A DNA stretch of 64,000 bases from Tetranychus cinnabarinus (lineage: Eukaryota; Arthropoda; Arachnida; Trombidiformes; Tetranychidae), in NCBI GenBank assembly GCA_022266195.1, contig WHVY01000003.1, forward strand, positions 7,254,001 through 7,318,000. The letters run 5' to 3'. This document shows positions 1-10,800 of this stretch, piece by piece; position 1 is the stretch's first letter, and the number at the start of each line of letters is the position of its first letter. The position numbers were made by a program, and so were the translations under genes. A model generated the notes under the pieces. The model had not been told where the DNA came from and ran no database searches. It was given only the letters and a program-made list of their open reading frames with translations.

Positions 1-557
1 AACTCTAATACCCAGGTATCACTGGCTTTAAACCCTTCAAGTTTCACCTCTCTGGCTTTTGTACAAGCCCAGCGCTTTAGGTCATTATCATGTACAGCTG
101 CTAGGTTGTTTCTAGCTTCTTTGTACTGCGTCCAGGTATGATCTGCGATCAGCTTCAATTTTTCTCTTCTGGTTCCTTGCTGGTCAAAATACTTTTTGTA
201 TCTATATAAATAGCTACTATCTTTAACCAATTTATAATGGTGTTGAATTGTTTTAAGGCTCCAACCTCTTTCTTTTGCTTCAATAACTTTTTTAATGTAA
301 TTAAATGTTACATAGTTTTTGTCTTTAGTTTCTATGTAAGGCTCATAGACAATATCAGACTCCAGCACAATTTCAGACGGCATATCGACAAGTTCTTCAT
401 CCTCGACAATTTCAGTTATAGAAGCATCTTCAAGGCACTTTATCAAGTTAAAAACTGTTGTGGCAATCTCTCTTTCACGGTGATTCATTGCTCTTGATGG
501 TCCAGGAATTGCCAATTGGCTCAAACAGGATAATACATTAGACGCACTAAAAGACAT
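1..557 (-). CDS. Transposase-like protein with CENPB-type HTH, N-terminal part (runs off left edge)
   Basis: An uninterrupted minus-strand frame runs from an ATG at 557-555 to the window edge: 185 codons with no stop. Residues 1-80 are a linker with an acidic patch (about 47-75). Residues 86-125 look like a first helix-turn-helix (VIEAKERGWSLKTI, then a YRYKKY segment). Residues 130-185 fit the CENPB-type DNA-binding fold: LKRWACTKAREV followed by the FKASDTWVLE signature that normally precedes FKxRH. This bipartite HTH is typical of pogo/Tigger/jerky-type DNA transposases and host proteins derived from them; the DDE catalytic domain would lie left of position 1. The frame is intact over the visible part, so the copy may be young or domesticated. 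The first ATG after a non-coding AT-rich leader was chosen as start. The family call is by motif memory only. Confidence 0.6.
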   Translation of the reverse strand, partial: MSFSASNVLSCLSQLAIPGPSRAMNHREREIATTVFNLIKCLEDASITEIVEDEELVDMPSEIVLESDIVYEPYIETKDKNYVTFNYIKKVIEAKERGWSLKTIQHHYKLVKDSSYLYRYKKYFDQQGTRREKLKLIADHTWTQYKEARNNLAAVHDNDLKRWACTKAREVKLEGFKASDTWVLE

Positions 558-3173
558 TTTGACACAATTCGGTATAAAAAACTGAAAAAAGCAACAAAAT
601 AAACTAATATTAGCACTGTCTGCAAGTGGAAAAGGAAATAAGCTGAAAAACGGTCAGTTTGAATTTGAAATAAAACGGACGATTTTATGCGCATGCGTGA
701 GTATGGGCCACTAATTTTTGTTTTTCCCAGTAGGGTAAAAAGAGGGCATTATAATATGTTGCATTCACTCAAATCCGCGATAGGCAGTTCGCGAGGTTAC
801 CTTGTAAGACAACATAGTGGCAACATGGTTAGAAAAGGATTTTAATAGTTGAAAGATGCAACTTCAACTGTGGCCACTTCTAACTATCTTCAAACAAATC
901 CGTCCAAACATCCGTCCATTCGTACTTGTTGGTTTGAGGCAAAAAATTTATTGAACATAAAGAAAGGTTTACAAGTTTACTTCCCTGGGTCTACATCACA
1001 ACTGTTGTTGTGTTAAGGTTAACTCTTATTTTTAAGAGAAGATTCAAATTTTGTTTTTCAACTGACATTTTCATTACAAAGACATTTGTAAGATAACCTT
1101 TAGGTTATTGGAGTAAAAAACTGGTTTAGTGAAAGGGTAAGTTAAGAAGAAAATATTGAGAGGAAAAATGAAGTAATTATGTTTGAGCTTTTTAAAGCTA
1201 AGATGGACATTTGTGAAGCATACTGCGAAGAATTGACAAAATAATAGTATTCTGAATATGATCACAGTTAGTGACAATTAGTAATATGAGTCGGATTTGA
1301 ATAACTCAAGATAATCATTAATTAATATGAGAACCAAGAAAATATCATGTTTGGGTTAAATTTAGAGGAATCATTAAGTTTAATTTAATGAAACTTATAA
1401 AATTCGAAAGAAACTGAAAAGGGCTTTCGAATGATGTACTGAGTTAATGATGAAAACATTAATTGTTGGTGAAATAAGATGATCCTTTGAAATATTCAAT
1501 ATTATTGAATAGACATGAGAGTTAAACTTTGTCGGTTTGTAGCTCAACACTGGATAAAGTTAAAGACATGCAAAATACATTAATTAAAAGTATTTTAGAT
1601 GCTCTTTCAAATGATTTGTTAATTGTCATTGTTGACTGTTGGATTCTATAAAAATAGTAGGGTCGTCAGGACGACTTTACCCATTATATTCCCTATGTAA
1701 ATGCATAGACTTTTGACGCCGGGCAAGTTAATGTTTTAAGAGATTGGTTGAAGCTACAGTTAACAATTATATATCATCAATTAGAGATCGAAGAGACAAA
1801 GCTAGTGATATATAAATCAATGTTAAAAATTATGTCGTTGATGAATAGATGATGACCCAAGTTTGTGTCCGAAAAAGTGAAAAAATTGAAAAATTTAAGT
1901 TTGCATGAAATTAATGATAAATATGCTTCTAAAAGTGAATCTGTTGTAGTCATGAGGTCTGCTTACAACCAACAGTACTTACCTCTCCAGCACAATTAGA
2001 GTCACGTATTATATTATAAGTAATTGTAATAACTCACGTCAACTAATGATTGCAGTGATTAAATTATAGATTTCAAAGTAATTTTCGAATTTCGGTCCAT
2101 TCACCGTTGCTTGATCATTTTGTAGATATTACTTTTATCAGCAATTAACCACAATGTCTTGGACTAATTTTTCAAAATTGAAATTGCAATAGCTAGACTA
2201 GAATTACAGGTACCATTTAAAGCTTTTCAAGATAGTGTCTTTTAAACGCACAGTATTTGTTTAATATCAATATTATCATAACATAACAGAACTTCAGCAC
2301 ATAAACACAGTTATTTTGTTAGAAGAACGCAGCAACACTTGATACTAACAAAGTTTTTATATTCATAGGCTTTAATTCTATTAGATACTAGATATTGATT
2401 CTAAGTTCATTACTATGGAATTTCATTTTTGGCCTTGAGAGGCTGAATAAAAGCTTTGCAGAACTACAGTGGCTGGAAGTCATGGTTGACCAGAGCGACC
2501 GTAAATTATACTGTGAACAATAAGCAGAATTTCGAAACTGCTGTTACATAACTTCCAATTAGGATGACATAATAAAAATTGCGCTTCTTATTGAGATGAC
2601 TACTTAGTCTAGTCTACCGGACTGAACCTCGACTATTTGATATTAACTCTGTTAACATATTGACATTTTGCTTTCACTACAAAAAGATAATTAACGCAAC
2701 TTATAACGTTTGAAGTAAATTTTTTCTTTATTTGGATTTTTTTGTAGAATTTTTATGCGAATTGTGTTTCGTTTTTGATTTTATTGAAGATCATTTTGTG
2801 AGAAGAGTTGATTGTCGGTTATCCAGAGTTATCAAAGACCCACCTCATTTAAAATCTCATCAATTGGCAGCTGGACCTGCATGGAAACCGCGAATGAAGG
2901 AAGGTTGCCATAGAAAGAAACAAAGTTTGCCTTTAGTCAATTATTTTTTTGTTATTGCTATCTATAAGAATGGTGATAGCGAAAAATGGGTATATTTAAT
3001 AATAATAATTATTATAATAAATAACTTTTCACATTGTTTTCTTAATTTTTTGATTGATAAATTTTCTTTGAAATCGTCCAATTTATACATTATTTCAATA
3101 GCAAGATGCCATATGGTATCAGTGCTGATTGTTTTAAGTATGTGTAGTATTACTCAGTTTGAAGATATGTTTA
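558..3173. other. Intergenic stretch without a supported gene
   Basis: From about 600 to 840 the base composition is richer in CG dinucleotides than its surroundings, which may be the rest of the transposon whose N-terminus lies at 1-557. I could not identify its terminal repeat. Around 1670-1690 there is a short imperfect palindrome (GTCGTC AG GACGAC). From 2990 to 3020 there is an AT-only AAT/TAA tract. The open plus-strand frame over 2732-3292 has no ATG-based support and lies antisense to the peptide gene. Otherwise nothing recognisable. Confidence 0.4.
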
Positions 3174-3398
3174 TCAAAACTCACCGAACCGATTCTCCTG
3201 AAGATTTTTTGCAAGTGCCACTATCGTTTCCAAATAAGTCTGCTCAACATCTGGGGTACCTTCCTGGTCATTTTCACCAGTTAAGCTGCTAGCGAGTCCG
3301 GCTTGACGAGAATCACTTAATGGTACATCTGCATTGGAACCCAAGATTGCTAAAATTGCCATAAAAAAGAAACTCAACATGATTTTAGTCAATCTCAT
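3174..3398 (-). CDS. Small secreted peptide precursor, neuropeptide F-like spacing (possibly first coding exon)
   Basis: The ATG at 3398-3396 opens a 74-residue frame. Residues 1-23 are a textbook signal peptide (basic MRLTK start, hydrophobic FFMAILAILG core, small residues before a likely cut after SNA). The rest is acidic and ends YLETIVALAKNLQENRFG at 55-72. The 17-residue spacing from Tyr-Leu to the final Arg-Phe, with hydrophobic residues at matching places, equals that of the C-terminal helix of arthropod neuropeptide F (YLxxLx...RPRFG); here the penultimate residues are ENRF, so the usual first Arg is missing. A consensus splice donor (G|GTGAGT, exon end 3185) falls directly after RF, so the true protein may continue in an exon to the left carrying the amidation/cleavage site. 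Unspliced, it reads GEF and stops. A TATA box and TCAGT initiator lie upstream, giving an 83-nt leader. That a secreted peptide is made is well supported; the NPF link is inference. Confidence 0.55.
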   Translation of the reverse strand: MRLTKIMLSFFFMAILAILGSNADVPLSDSRQAGLASSLTGENDQEGTPDVEQTYLETIVALAKNLQENRFGEF

Positions 3399-3478
3399 TT
3401 TAACTGATTGTTATTTTGATTCAAAGAGGATGAATGTAGCTCACTATAATGATGCAATTAAGTTAACTGTTATCAACA

Positions 3479-3514
3479 ACTGATAGCTTTAGTCTAAAAT
3501 CAGTCGCTTTTATA
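3479..3514 (-). promoter_or_regulatory. Core promoter: TATA box plus TCAGT initiator
   Basis: On the minus strand TATAAAAG (3514-3507) is followed by TCAGT (3483-3479). The distance from the first T of TATA to the A of the initiator (3481) is 33 nt, the normal arthropod spacing. The predicted transcript starts at 3481, giving an 83-nt 5' leader before the ATG of the secreted-peptide gene. This is the clearest core promoter in the window. Confidence 0.6.
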
Positions 3515-3631
3515 CTAAATTTTGTCTGCCAACTGTTCATATAATACTATGAGTAATTATTTCGTATAATATGAATTTTGAGTTGATGATTAATTTTTTC
3601 ATGACCTAGCTGATTTGAATATACGTCTAAT

Positions 3632-3680
3632 ACACGTAAAACAACATAGCAAATTATGGATTGGATGTTGTTTTACGTGT
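3632..3680. repeat. Perfect 16-bp inverted repeat upstream of the peptide gene
   Basis: ACACGTAAAACAACAT at 3632-3647 is exactly reverse-complemented at 3665-3680, with a 17-nt spacer. The right arm also contains TTACGTGTAA, a near-palindrome resembling bZIP (PAR/VRI-type) sites. It lies about 150-200 nt upstream of the predicted start site at 3481. It could be a paired regulatory site or the trace of a small inverted-repeat element. Confidence 0.6.
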
Positions 3681-4417
3681 AAACAAATATTGATTTATCA
3701 GGCATATGAAATAACAGGTAAAGGGTTTAACAAATAAAAAACTACTTTTCTTAAAAAATTTATCTAGGGATACGAGAATGATAATTACAAAAATCCAAAG
3801 GAAGAGAAAAGACGAGTTGAAAATAATTTCCTGTGGTCAAAACACATTCTAGTAGTGTCATCTTCGTCTTTTTAGGTTAATTTATAAACCTAATGCAGTT
3901 TTGGATTATCTTTGATGCTGAATCATTACTTTTTATATTATTCAATCTGTTCAAACATTGAAAGAAACAAATTATATTGTTAAATCAATTAACCTAACTT
4001 TAACCGATAAATACACTGCAACCTAGTTCATTCTGCACAACAATCAGCACAACATATTATGAAAGAGAAGCATTAGGGTATCGAAATGAATTTTTTGTAA
4101 AAATATTCGAGACAGTGCCTAGGCTGATTTGATTGATGTTCGATCTTGTTTAATGAATTGAAAATCATTTTACCCGAATTATATCTTTCATCTATTTATC
4201 TTAATTTCATAATCCTTACTGGTTTGAATGGCGATAATAAAAGATTTACTTACTTATATATGTTGATGATCTTATTTTTTTTTGATAAATCAATGCCATT
4301 TATTATCACTTTGAAAGAGTAGCTAATCTCACAATTTATGTTGAAGGATCTTGGTAAAGTTAAATCATTTTTAGGTTAACGAAAGAAATATCCTGATGAA
4401 ATCTACTATTAAGGTCG

Positions 4418-4971
4418 CCCATGAATCTTGATACTTGATTATTTTTCAATAGGCTGAAAAATTGCTGAACGGAATCTCAAATTTTTTGGCGATTTCAAAG
4501 CAGAATCAACATATTTGCATATTTTCAGTTAGTTTTTTGATTAATAATTTTAAATAAGAAAAAAGCCAGCAATTATTCCAAAATGACAAAATCGAAAAAG
4601 TGGCCTGTTTGTGAATTTTTTAATTCATGGCTTTTTGACCATTTTAAATGTCAGAATATATTGTTCTAGTCTCGCACGATCTGAATCCTGAGTCAATACT
4701 GAAGCACTAATACTGAAGGAAGAGAAATTCAAAGTTTTGATAACCCTTATTTTCTTGAAATTTTTTGCAAATATCCATGTTAATTAGCCCTATTCAGATT
4801 TCTCGCAGATGGCATTTTCTAAGTTTTTCGCAATTAATCTCGTTTGAAATTCTATAAATCTAAGCTAAATCAAAAGCCAGATTGTTAATTGTTCGAAAAT
4901 TGAAAAAAATCGAAAAACCATCATATATCAGTTTGCTGAGCTTGAGATGATCAAGTATCAAGATTCATGGG
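4418..4971. mobile_element. MITE-like element with ~24-bp terminal inverted repeats
   Basis: CCCATGAATCTTGATACTTG starts at 4418, and its reverse complement ends at 4971. The arms match for about 23-25 bp, with one difference near the inner end (GATTAT versus GATCAT). The 554-bp interior is AT-rich with no coding frame. This is the structure of a short non-autonomous DNA transposon. No clear target-site duplication could be read beside the ends, so the superfamily is undetermined. Confidence 0.6.
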
Positions 4972-6437
4972 ACACATTGATAAAAAAGTTGCAAAGAAAT
5001 AATGTTCATAAAATATATACTCATTTTAAATCTAACTTTTTCCTCTTTTTTTATTTGCCTGCAGCAAAAGATTTAAACTGTCCGGATATAAATCCAGGCT
5101 CATCATTAAGTTAAAGGACATTTACATCGGGTTATACAGCATAAAAAAATGGTTCACGGTGTAACATTTTCAACAATAAAGAAATGTTTTACATCACTTC
5201 TGCGATTGATGCCACTATTAAAGCACTGAAAATGAATAACCAGAGAAAAGAAGATATGAAAAAGCAGTACGCAGACGGTGCTGCCATTGCAATAAAGATG
5301 CAAAAACTTGCAGAAATTTTGATCCAGTTCATGCAGTAAATCTCAACTATCATCAATTTATAAGTTTGTTTGACCTTTTTATTTCTTTTATACCTTTTCT
5401 TCTGCATTTATTTACATGTGATTTTAAATCATTTCAAGAATTAAAATAGTAAATTCATTTGTATCATTGTTTACTCATTGCTTCCCTTCATCTACATATT
5501 AAAAAGCTTACATTGGCTTGAAAGACGCCATTTACTACTACTAATTATTTAAAAATGTAACATTACTTGATGGCATTGAGATATTAAAATATTGTTGACA
5601 AGAAATTAAGCCAGAAACTGTGATTAATTGTTCTTCTAAAGCTGGTTTTCCATTAAAATAAATTCATTCAGATAGATGTCAATCATCAGAATTTATACGA
5701 CCTAAGTGAAACAAACAACGAACAATCTTTTACAACCTATTCAATTGTTTAAAATTATCATTATGCCTGATAATGATAATATTAAACTTTAGATGGCACC
5801 ATACATTCAATTTTTGAAAGTTACATCATATTCAGATGAATTTGGCGCAAGTTCTGATTCAGTTCACAAAACAACAATTGCACAAAACCTGCTCAGTGTT
5901 AAAAAAGATAATATCAATAAGGAAGAGATAGAATGCGGGAGAGAGAGAAAGAGATCAGTGAGAAACTTGGATGCATGAAAGAGAGTAAATGATGTTGATC
6001 TTTCTCTCCTCTCTTTCTTTACTTATCAACTCAAGTTTGTTCATTGATACTTTATTTTCTGTTTTCATTCAATTTCGCTCACTTTTTATCGATTTTCCTC
6101 TCAGAAGCAACTTTTACTCGCTTCTTTTTCCCTCTCAATTTTGCACATTATCAGTTGGATGATAGAGAAAGAAAGAGAGGAAAAAAAGAGAATGAAAGAA
6201 GATAAATGTAGAGTGAGAAGTGAGGGAGTCTTGGTTGATCTGAAAGAGTGAGCATAAACAGTATACAACATTCACTGTCAATGGGTTACAAGTAACTTGT
6301 TCATTTCTCATTCATTTTTTTGTATATTTTATGGTTGCTGGTTATTTGTGAACCCGATTCATGTTATTATAGCAAAATTGTATCAAGTGTTAACAGTTTA
6401 CACTCGAGAACTGAAACATCCTCAACATTGTCACACT
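4972..6437. promoter_or_regulatory. Upstream region of the DYRK gene with GA/CT-rich tracts
   Basis: From 4972 to about 5930 there is plain AT-rich sequence. From 5936 to 6215 come strand-asymmetric purine or pyrimidine runs: GAGAGAGAGAAAGAG (about 5939-5953) followed by ATCAGTG, a CT-rich run near 6000-6025, and a GA-rich run near 6163-6200. GA runs next to a TCAGT-type initiator (5955-5959), without a TATA box, suggest a GAGA-type promoter or 5' leader of the kinase gene. A second TCAGT lies near 6150. An in-frame TAA at 6255-6257, with no ATG before 6438, limits the coding start. The actual transcription start is not shown by the sequence. Confidence 0.3.
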
Positions 6438-7863
6438 ATGAATGCTAAAGTTGGCGGTGGTATATCAACGCTTCCCTTTATCGCCCTCCTCAAGCCTTCA
6501 CCATCTTCACGGTCAACCACTATGGTGTTACCCTCAGTGGGTGAAGCAGGCAGTCTAACTGGATTAACCTCATCAACATCAACCCCAGCCTCATCGATAA
6601 CATCAACAACAAGTACAAGTCCAACAGCAACCCTCTTATCAACAACATTAACAACATCAACACCAAATGTAACAGTAAATGATTCAAATTGTTTAACCAA
6701 TAACCATCATCATCATCACCATCCTTACTCAAATAACCATCATTACCAACCCCACCATCATCATCACCATCATCATCTTCACTTTAACCAAGCCAACAAT
6801 AATGTCATTACCAATGGTACCTCTCAATATTCAGGATCCCGCCTAACAGGTAACAACACTAGTTCATTTTCATCGTTTCCCTCGTTGTCCAATGGACTGA
6901 CCCCATCAACCCCAGTCTCTACCACAATGGCAACTTCAACCGTCTCTTCAACCACATCATCATCACTATTGACCTCGGCAAGTTCAACTTCAATAGCCAA
7001 TGGTTCATACAATACTCTGCCCGCTGGCCGTTATCGTCACTCGAAAAGTTCGAGTTCATTGTTTCAGAAAAGCTTATCAACGGAAACACCAACAGTTAAA
7101 CTAATCAATGGCGATATCAGAAAAGGTAACAACACAAGTGTCAACCACAACAACAACAACATTAACAATAGATTGACAAGTAAACAGTTGGGCGAAAGAC
7201 AATATAAAGATGATGAAAAGAGTAAAAATGTTGATAAGATTAACGATAATTGTGACGATTTGAGTAAAGTCAATTTATCAATGAACAGTAAAAGCTCATC
7301 AAACATGGTAAACAGTCAATCAATGTATGAAACTGGATCAACATTTAATCAAAATGGATTAACAAGCTCAACCAATTTATTACCAGCAACAGTAAATTCA
7401 AGTGAAACACTAACAAATGGTAAACCTGAATCACCCAATTCCAATGTTAATTTGATTAATAGCAAAGCCTTAAATAATAATGTCAACATCAACAACACCA
7501 ACAACAACAATGGCAACCTTAATGGTCACTCTGGTTCCAATTACCATTCATCAGCCTCATCATCTTGTCACACCAACAATTCAAATTCCTCACCCTTACA
7601 ACATCACAACCCTCATCACAACCCACATCACCCTCAACCTCAACATCATAATCAAAGCTCACTGCCTCCATGTGAACAACCCAAAAGAGCTTTAAATTCA
7701 ACCTCAACATTGACTCAACATTATTGTGAAAACAGTGGCACTTCATGGTCAGGCACAAGCAATCACACCACTACCAATGGAAACAATGGATTACCCAATG
7801 AACGGACTAATCACACACCAAAACTCGATCCATTTGGCATGAGACTTCCTCTCTCACCCAACG
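6438..7863 (+). CDS. DYRK2/4: DYRK exon 1: long low-complexity N-terminal exon
   Basis: This exon encodes residues 1-475 plus one nucleotide. ATG 6438 is the only in-frame ATG after the in-frame stop at 6255. The chain is rich in Ser, Thr and Asn with two His runs (about residues 90-116) and behaves as a predicted disordered tail. An RYRHSKSSSSLF segment recalls the Ser-rich stretch of vertebrate DYRK2. It ends RLPLSPN at donor ACG|GTAAAA. LPLSPN plus exon 2 (EVLRYY) reproduces the LPxTPxxAxxxY start of the class II NAPA region, which fixes this splice. Reading through would add about 25 unrelated residues to a stop at 7938-7940. An upstream 5' exon is possible. Confidence 0.85.
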
Positions 7864-10800
7864 GTAAAACCCATTTCCTACTCCGCTCTAGACACTCTAA
7901 CCACTCACCAACACACAAAAGCCAACAACTTTCAACTTAATCTTGATGATACATTTATCAGTGTTTACCGGAAAAAAAGCATGAATAGTGCATAATAATG
8001 CAAAGAATTAATCTTTTTTCGTTTCCTCACTCATCACCAGAATCTTGTTCAATAATATTGATGAAAAAAAAGTGCAAGAATGAAAAGATGAAGATTATGA
8101 TGAACAGCAAAAAAATGGTTTAGACAGGAAATAAGGTAAAACAAGATTAATTGCATGCATCATCTAACGCCAACACTAAAGTTTATTCAAGATTATCATG
8201 TTTAAAGAGTAGCAATGCCAATGACTTTCAACAGCTGAAATTAAATTTTGCTCTTCTCTTTGCTCACGGCAAGAGTCGTGAGTCTTACCTGTATCTGAGG
8301 ATGATGAGGATAATGAACAAAAAAAGAAACAAAAATTTCAACTAGTTTACATCTAAACGTGCCAGACACTAGTTTCGTTAGCAGCAGCGAACGTTACTCT
8401 TTCTCATTATTTTTACCGTTATTTCATTTTCCAACTTTACTCTCTTTTGTATCAATTATTAAATTGGCTTACCTTGAGAAGCTGAGGGTTTACCTTGAAA
8501 AAAAAGAGAGTAAAGACAAGAAGAAAAAGATAGTAAATTATCTTCTCATTTCCTGGGAATTGCGTGAGTAACAACTTTTGCCAGCAAACATGAGTAACCC
8601 AGTAATTTTTTGAGCAACTTTTGTTTCTTTTCCCACTTTGACTGACGATTAATGCATCCTTTTATCACAAGAAAGCTGAGATTTTCCAATGAGAAAGGTT
8701 GACATGAACCAATGGTAATGTCGAGATTAGTCAACAATCAGTTGTAAAATGTTCATCTACAACTAAATTACTTTTTCTTCCTACAAATCAATCTGAATCA
8801 ATTGACAGCAGTCAGATTCTGTCCAAAAAATCTTCTATTTTAAGATTAAACTTTTCGGTTTGCTTTTTGTGACACTAAAGTAATGATTAAAAGTGGCGTA
8901 AAACTGTGCAAAAGGATCACTTGTTCAACTGGTTAGGGAAGCGATAAAGAGATTATTAAATGCTAACAAATTGGTTAAGAGTTGGGTTATGATATTAAAT
9001 GAAAGCCACAAATGATGAACATTTTGATGCTTCTAATTGGTAATCATGTTTTCGTTGCCAATCAACCTTGTAAAACCTTGACGATTCCCAACCTTGAAGG
9101 CTTAAAGATTTGCAAGCAAAAAAGGTTGATCCTAAAGGTTGAACCAAATTCAAATGATTTAAAGCGTCACTCGTGTTAGCCATTTTTGATTGAAAATTGA
9201 GCTTTACCATCTTGCACTTCATCTCTTTAGCTTAGATAAATAAATGATTTTTGCTTGTTTTGCTCTTTACGTTGTCGACTCTATCAAACTGAGCAAGAAG
9301 GCCTTTTCACTCTTGCAAGCTTCTTTACGTCAAAAGTTAATCTCATCAAAGTAAACATGATATTAATATCCATTACAGAAAATATTGCAGAAAAAAGTGA
9401 TTTCCTAAAAAAACAAAAAAAATATTAGCTAATGAACCCATCAGATTAATCAGAGAAACGTGCATTTCCAAACATTGACTAGTTGAAAGAGTTGCTCTCA
9501 CAGTTGAACAATTGTTCATTTTTTCAGATAATCTAAACATTTGCTTTTCCTCACTTCAAAATTGGATAATCTGTTTAATCAACTTTCACTAGCAAAGTCA
9601 ATGACACCAACAGATTATCATTGATGAATAATGCTCTTTCCATCACTTTGTTCAATCGATAACTTTGAAAACAATTTTTTAAACACTTTTCATTGGAAAT
9701 GTAAAAAGTTGAGAAAATAGTAAAACTTGAAATGGGAAAAGGAGCAAAATGAAGAGACAAAAGAGTCGGAAGGTTGAAGTAATTATGAAGGTGAACATTT
9801 GTTGTAAAGATTAGGTGAAAGAAAAGCTGAGTGTTTATTAATATTGCGATTGTTTTTATTTTTCCTTTTGCTCTCTGTTTTGGTGAATAAAGATAATGTT
9901 CATGTTGAACCCGGAAGAATTGACTTTACCTTAGTTTTTGCAAGTTTCCATCGGAACACAAATAAACACTAAACAACATTTATCAACATTTGCTAGACTT
10001 TTCTTCTTCTTCTTTTCCCTTCAGTTGTTATTTACTTGTTTCAACCTCTTCTTGTTGTTATACAAAACTTGCATTATTATAATCTTACAAGTTGCTTAGG
10101 ATCTATTAAAGGTTCATTTATTTGATTACCTGGAAAAAAGAGGGAACAGGGGAAGAAAAAAAGTTGTTAACTGTTTTTCACCTGAAAAACAAAACTGTCA
10201 TTTACTTGTTGAAACCAAGACGACAATGTTAACGGATAACTGTGTAAAGCCATTAGTTTAACAATCATTTTTACCTTCATTAACACACTCGGTTAGACTT
10301 TTGAGAAAACTTTTCTTCTTTTCTCCAAAATCTCATTTAATTACCTTTCAACCCTTCATCTTCTCATTAGTCGATATTTTGCTCAGATTTTCTTTATTCC
10401 ATTGTCTTATTGAAGGTTAAGCTTTTCCAGCTAATTATTAGCAATTACCTTATTACCTTTGCTCTAAATGTTTACTTGTATCATTGATTGGAAATTGCAA
10501 GATGAAAGAGAAAGAAAATTGTGATTAAATTACATAGAAAGGACGAAGACAAAAACAATAGGGAAAAGTGCCTAAGAATAGAATTTTTTCAAAGTCTGGT
10601 ATACGATGTAAAATGCCATGCAAATTGTAAAAATCGATCCAATTTTACAAAATAATGTGTAGTTTGCGAGTTATCTGGTAAAGAATGTCAATAATGTTGA
10701 AATGTTGAAAATGGCCTGAACCAGTTTTGAGTGACAAAGTATTTTGAACATTTTGTACATAATCGACTGCCCTCTATTCAAAAAATATATCGTCATATTT

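Noticed and set aside
2732..3292. 186-codon plus-strand open frame
   Set aside because: It opens on TTG, includes an Ile-only AT repeat (2996-3021), and its second half is antisense to the better supported secreted-peptide gene.
5189..5407. 72-codon minus frame with a hydrophobic C-terminal half
   Set aside because: No promoter, splice or family evidence; a basic N-terminus and AT-rich codons fit a chance frame.
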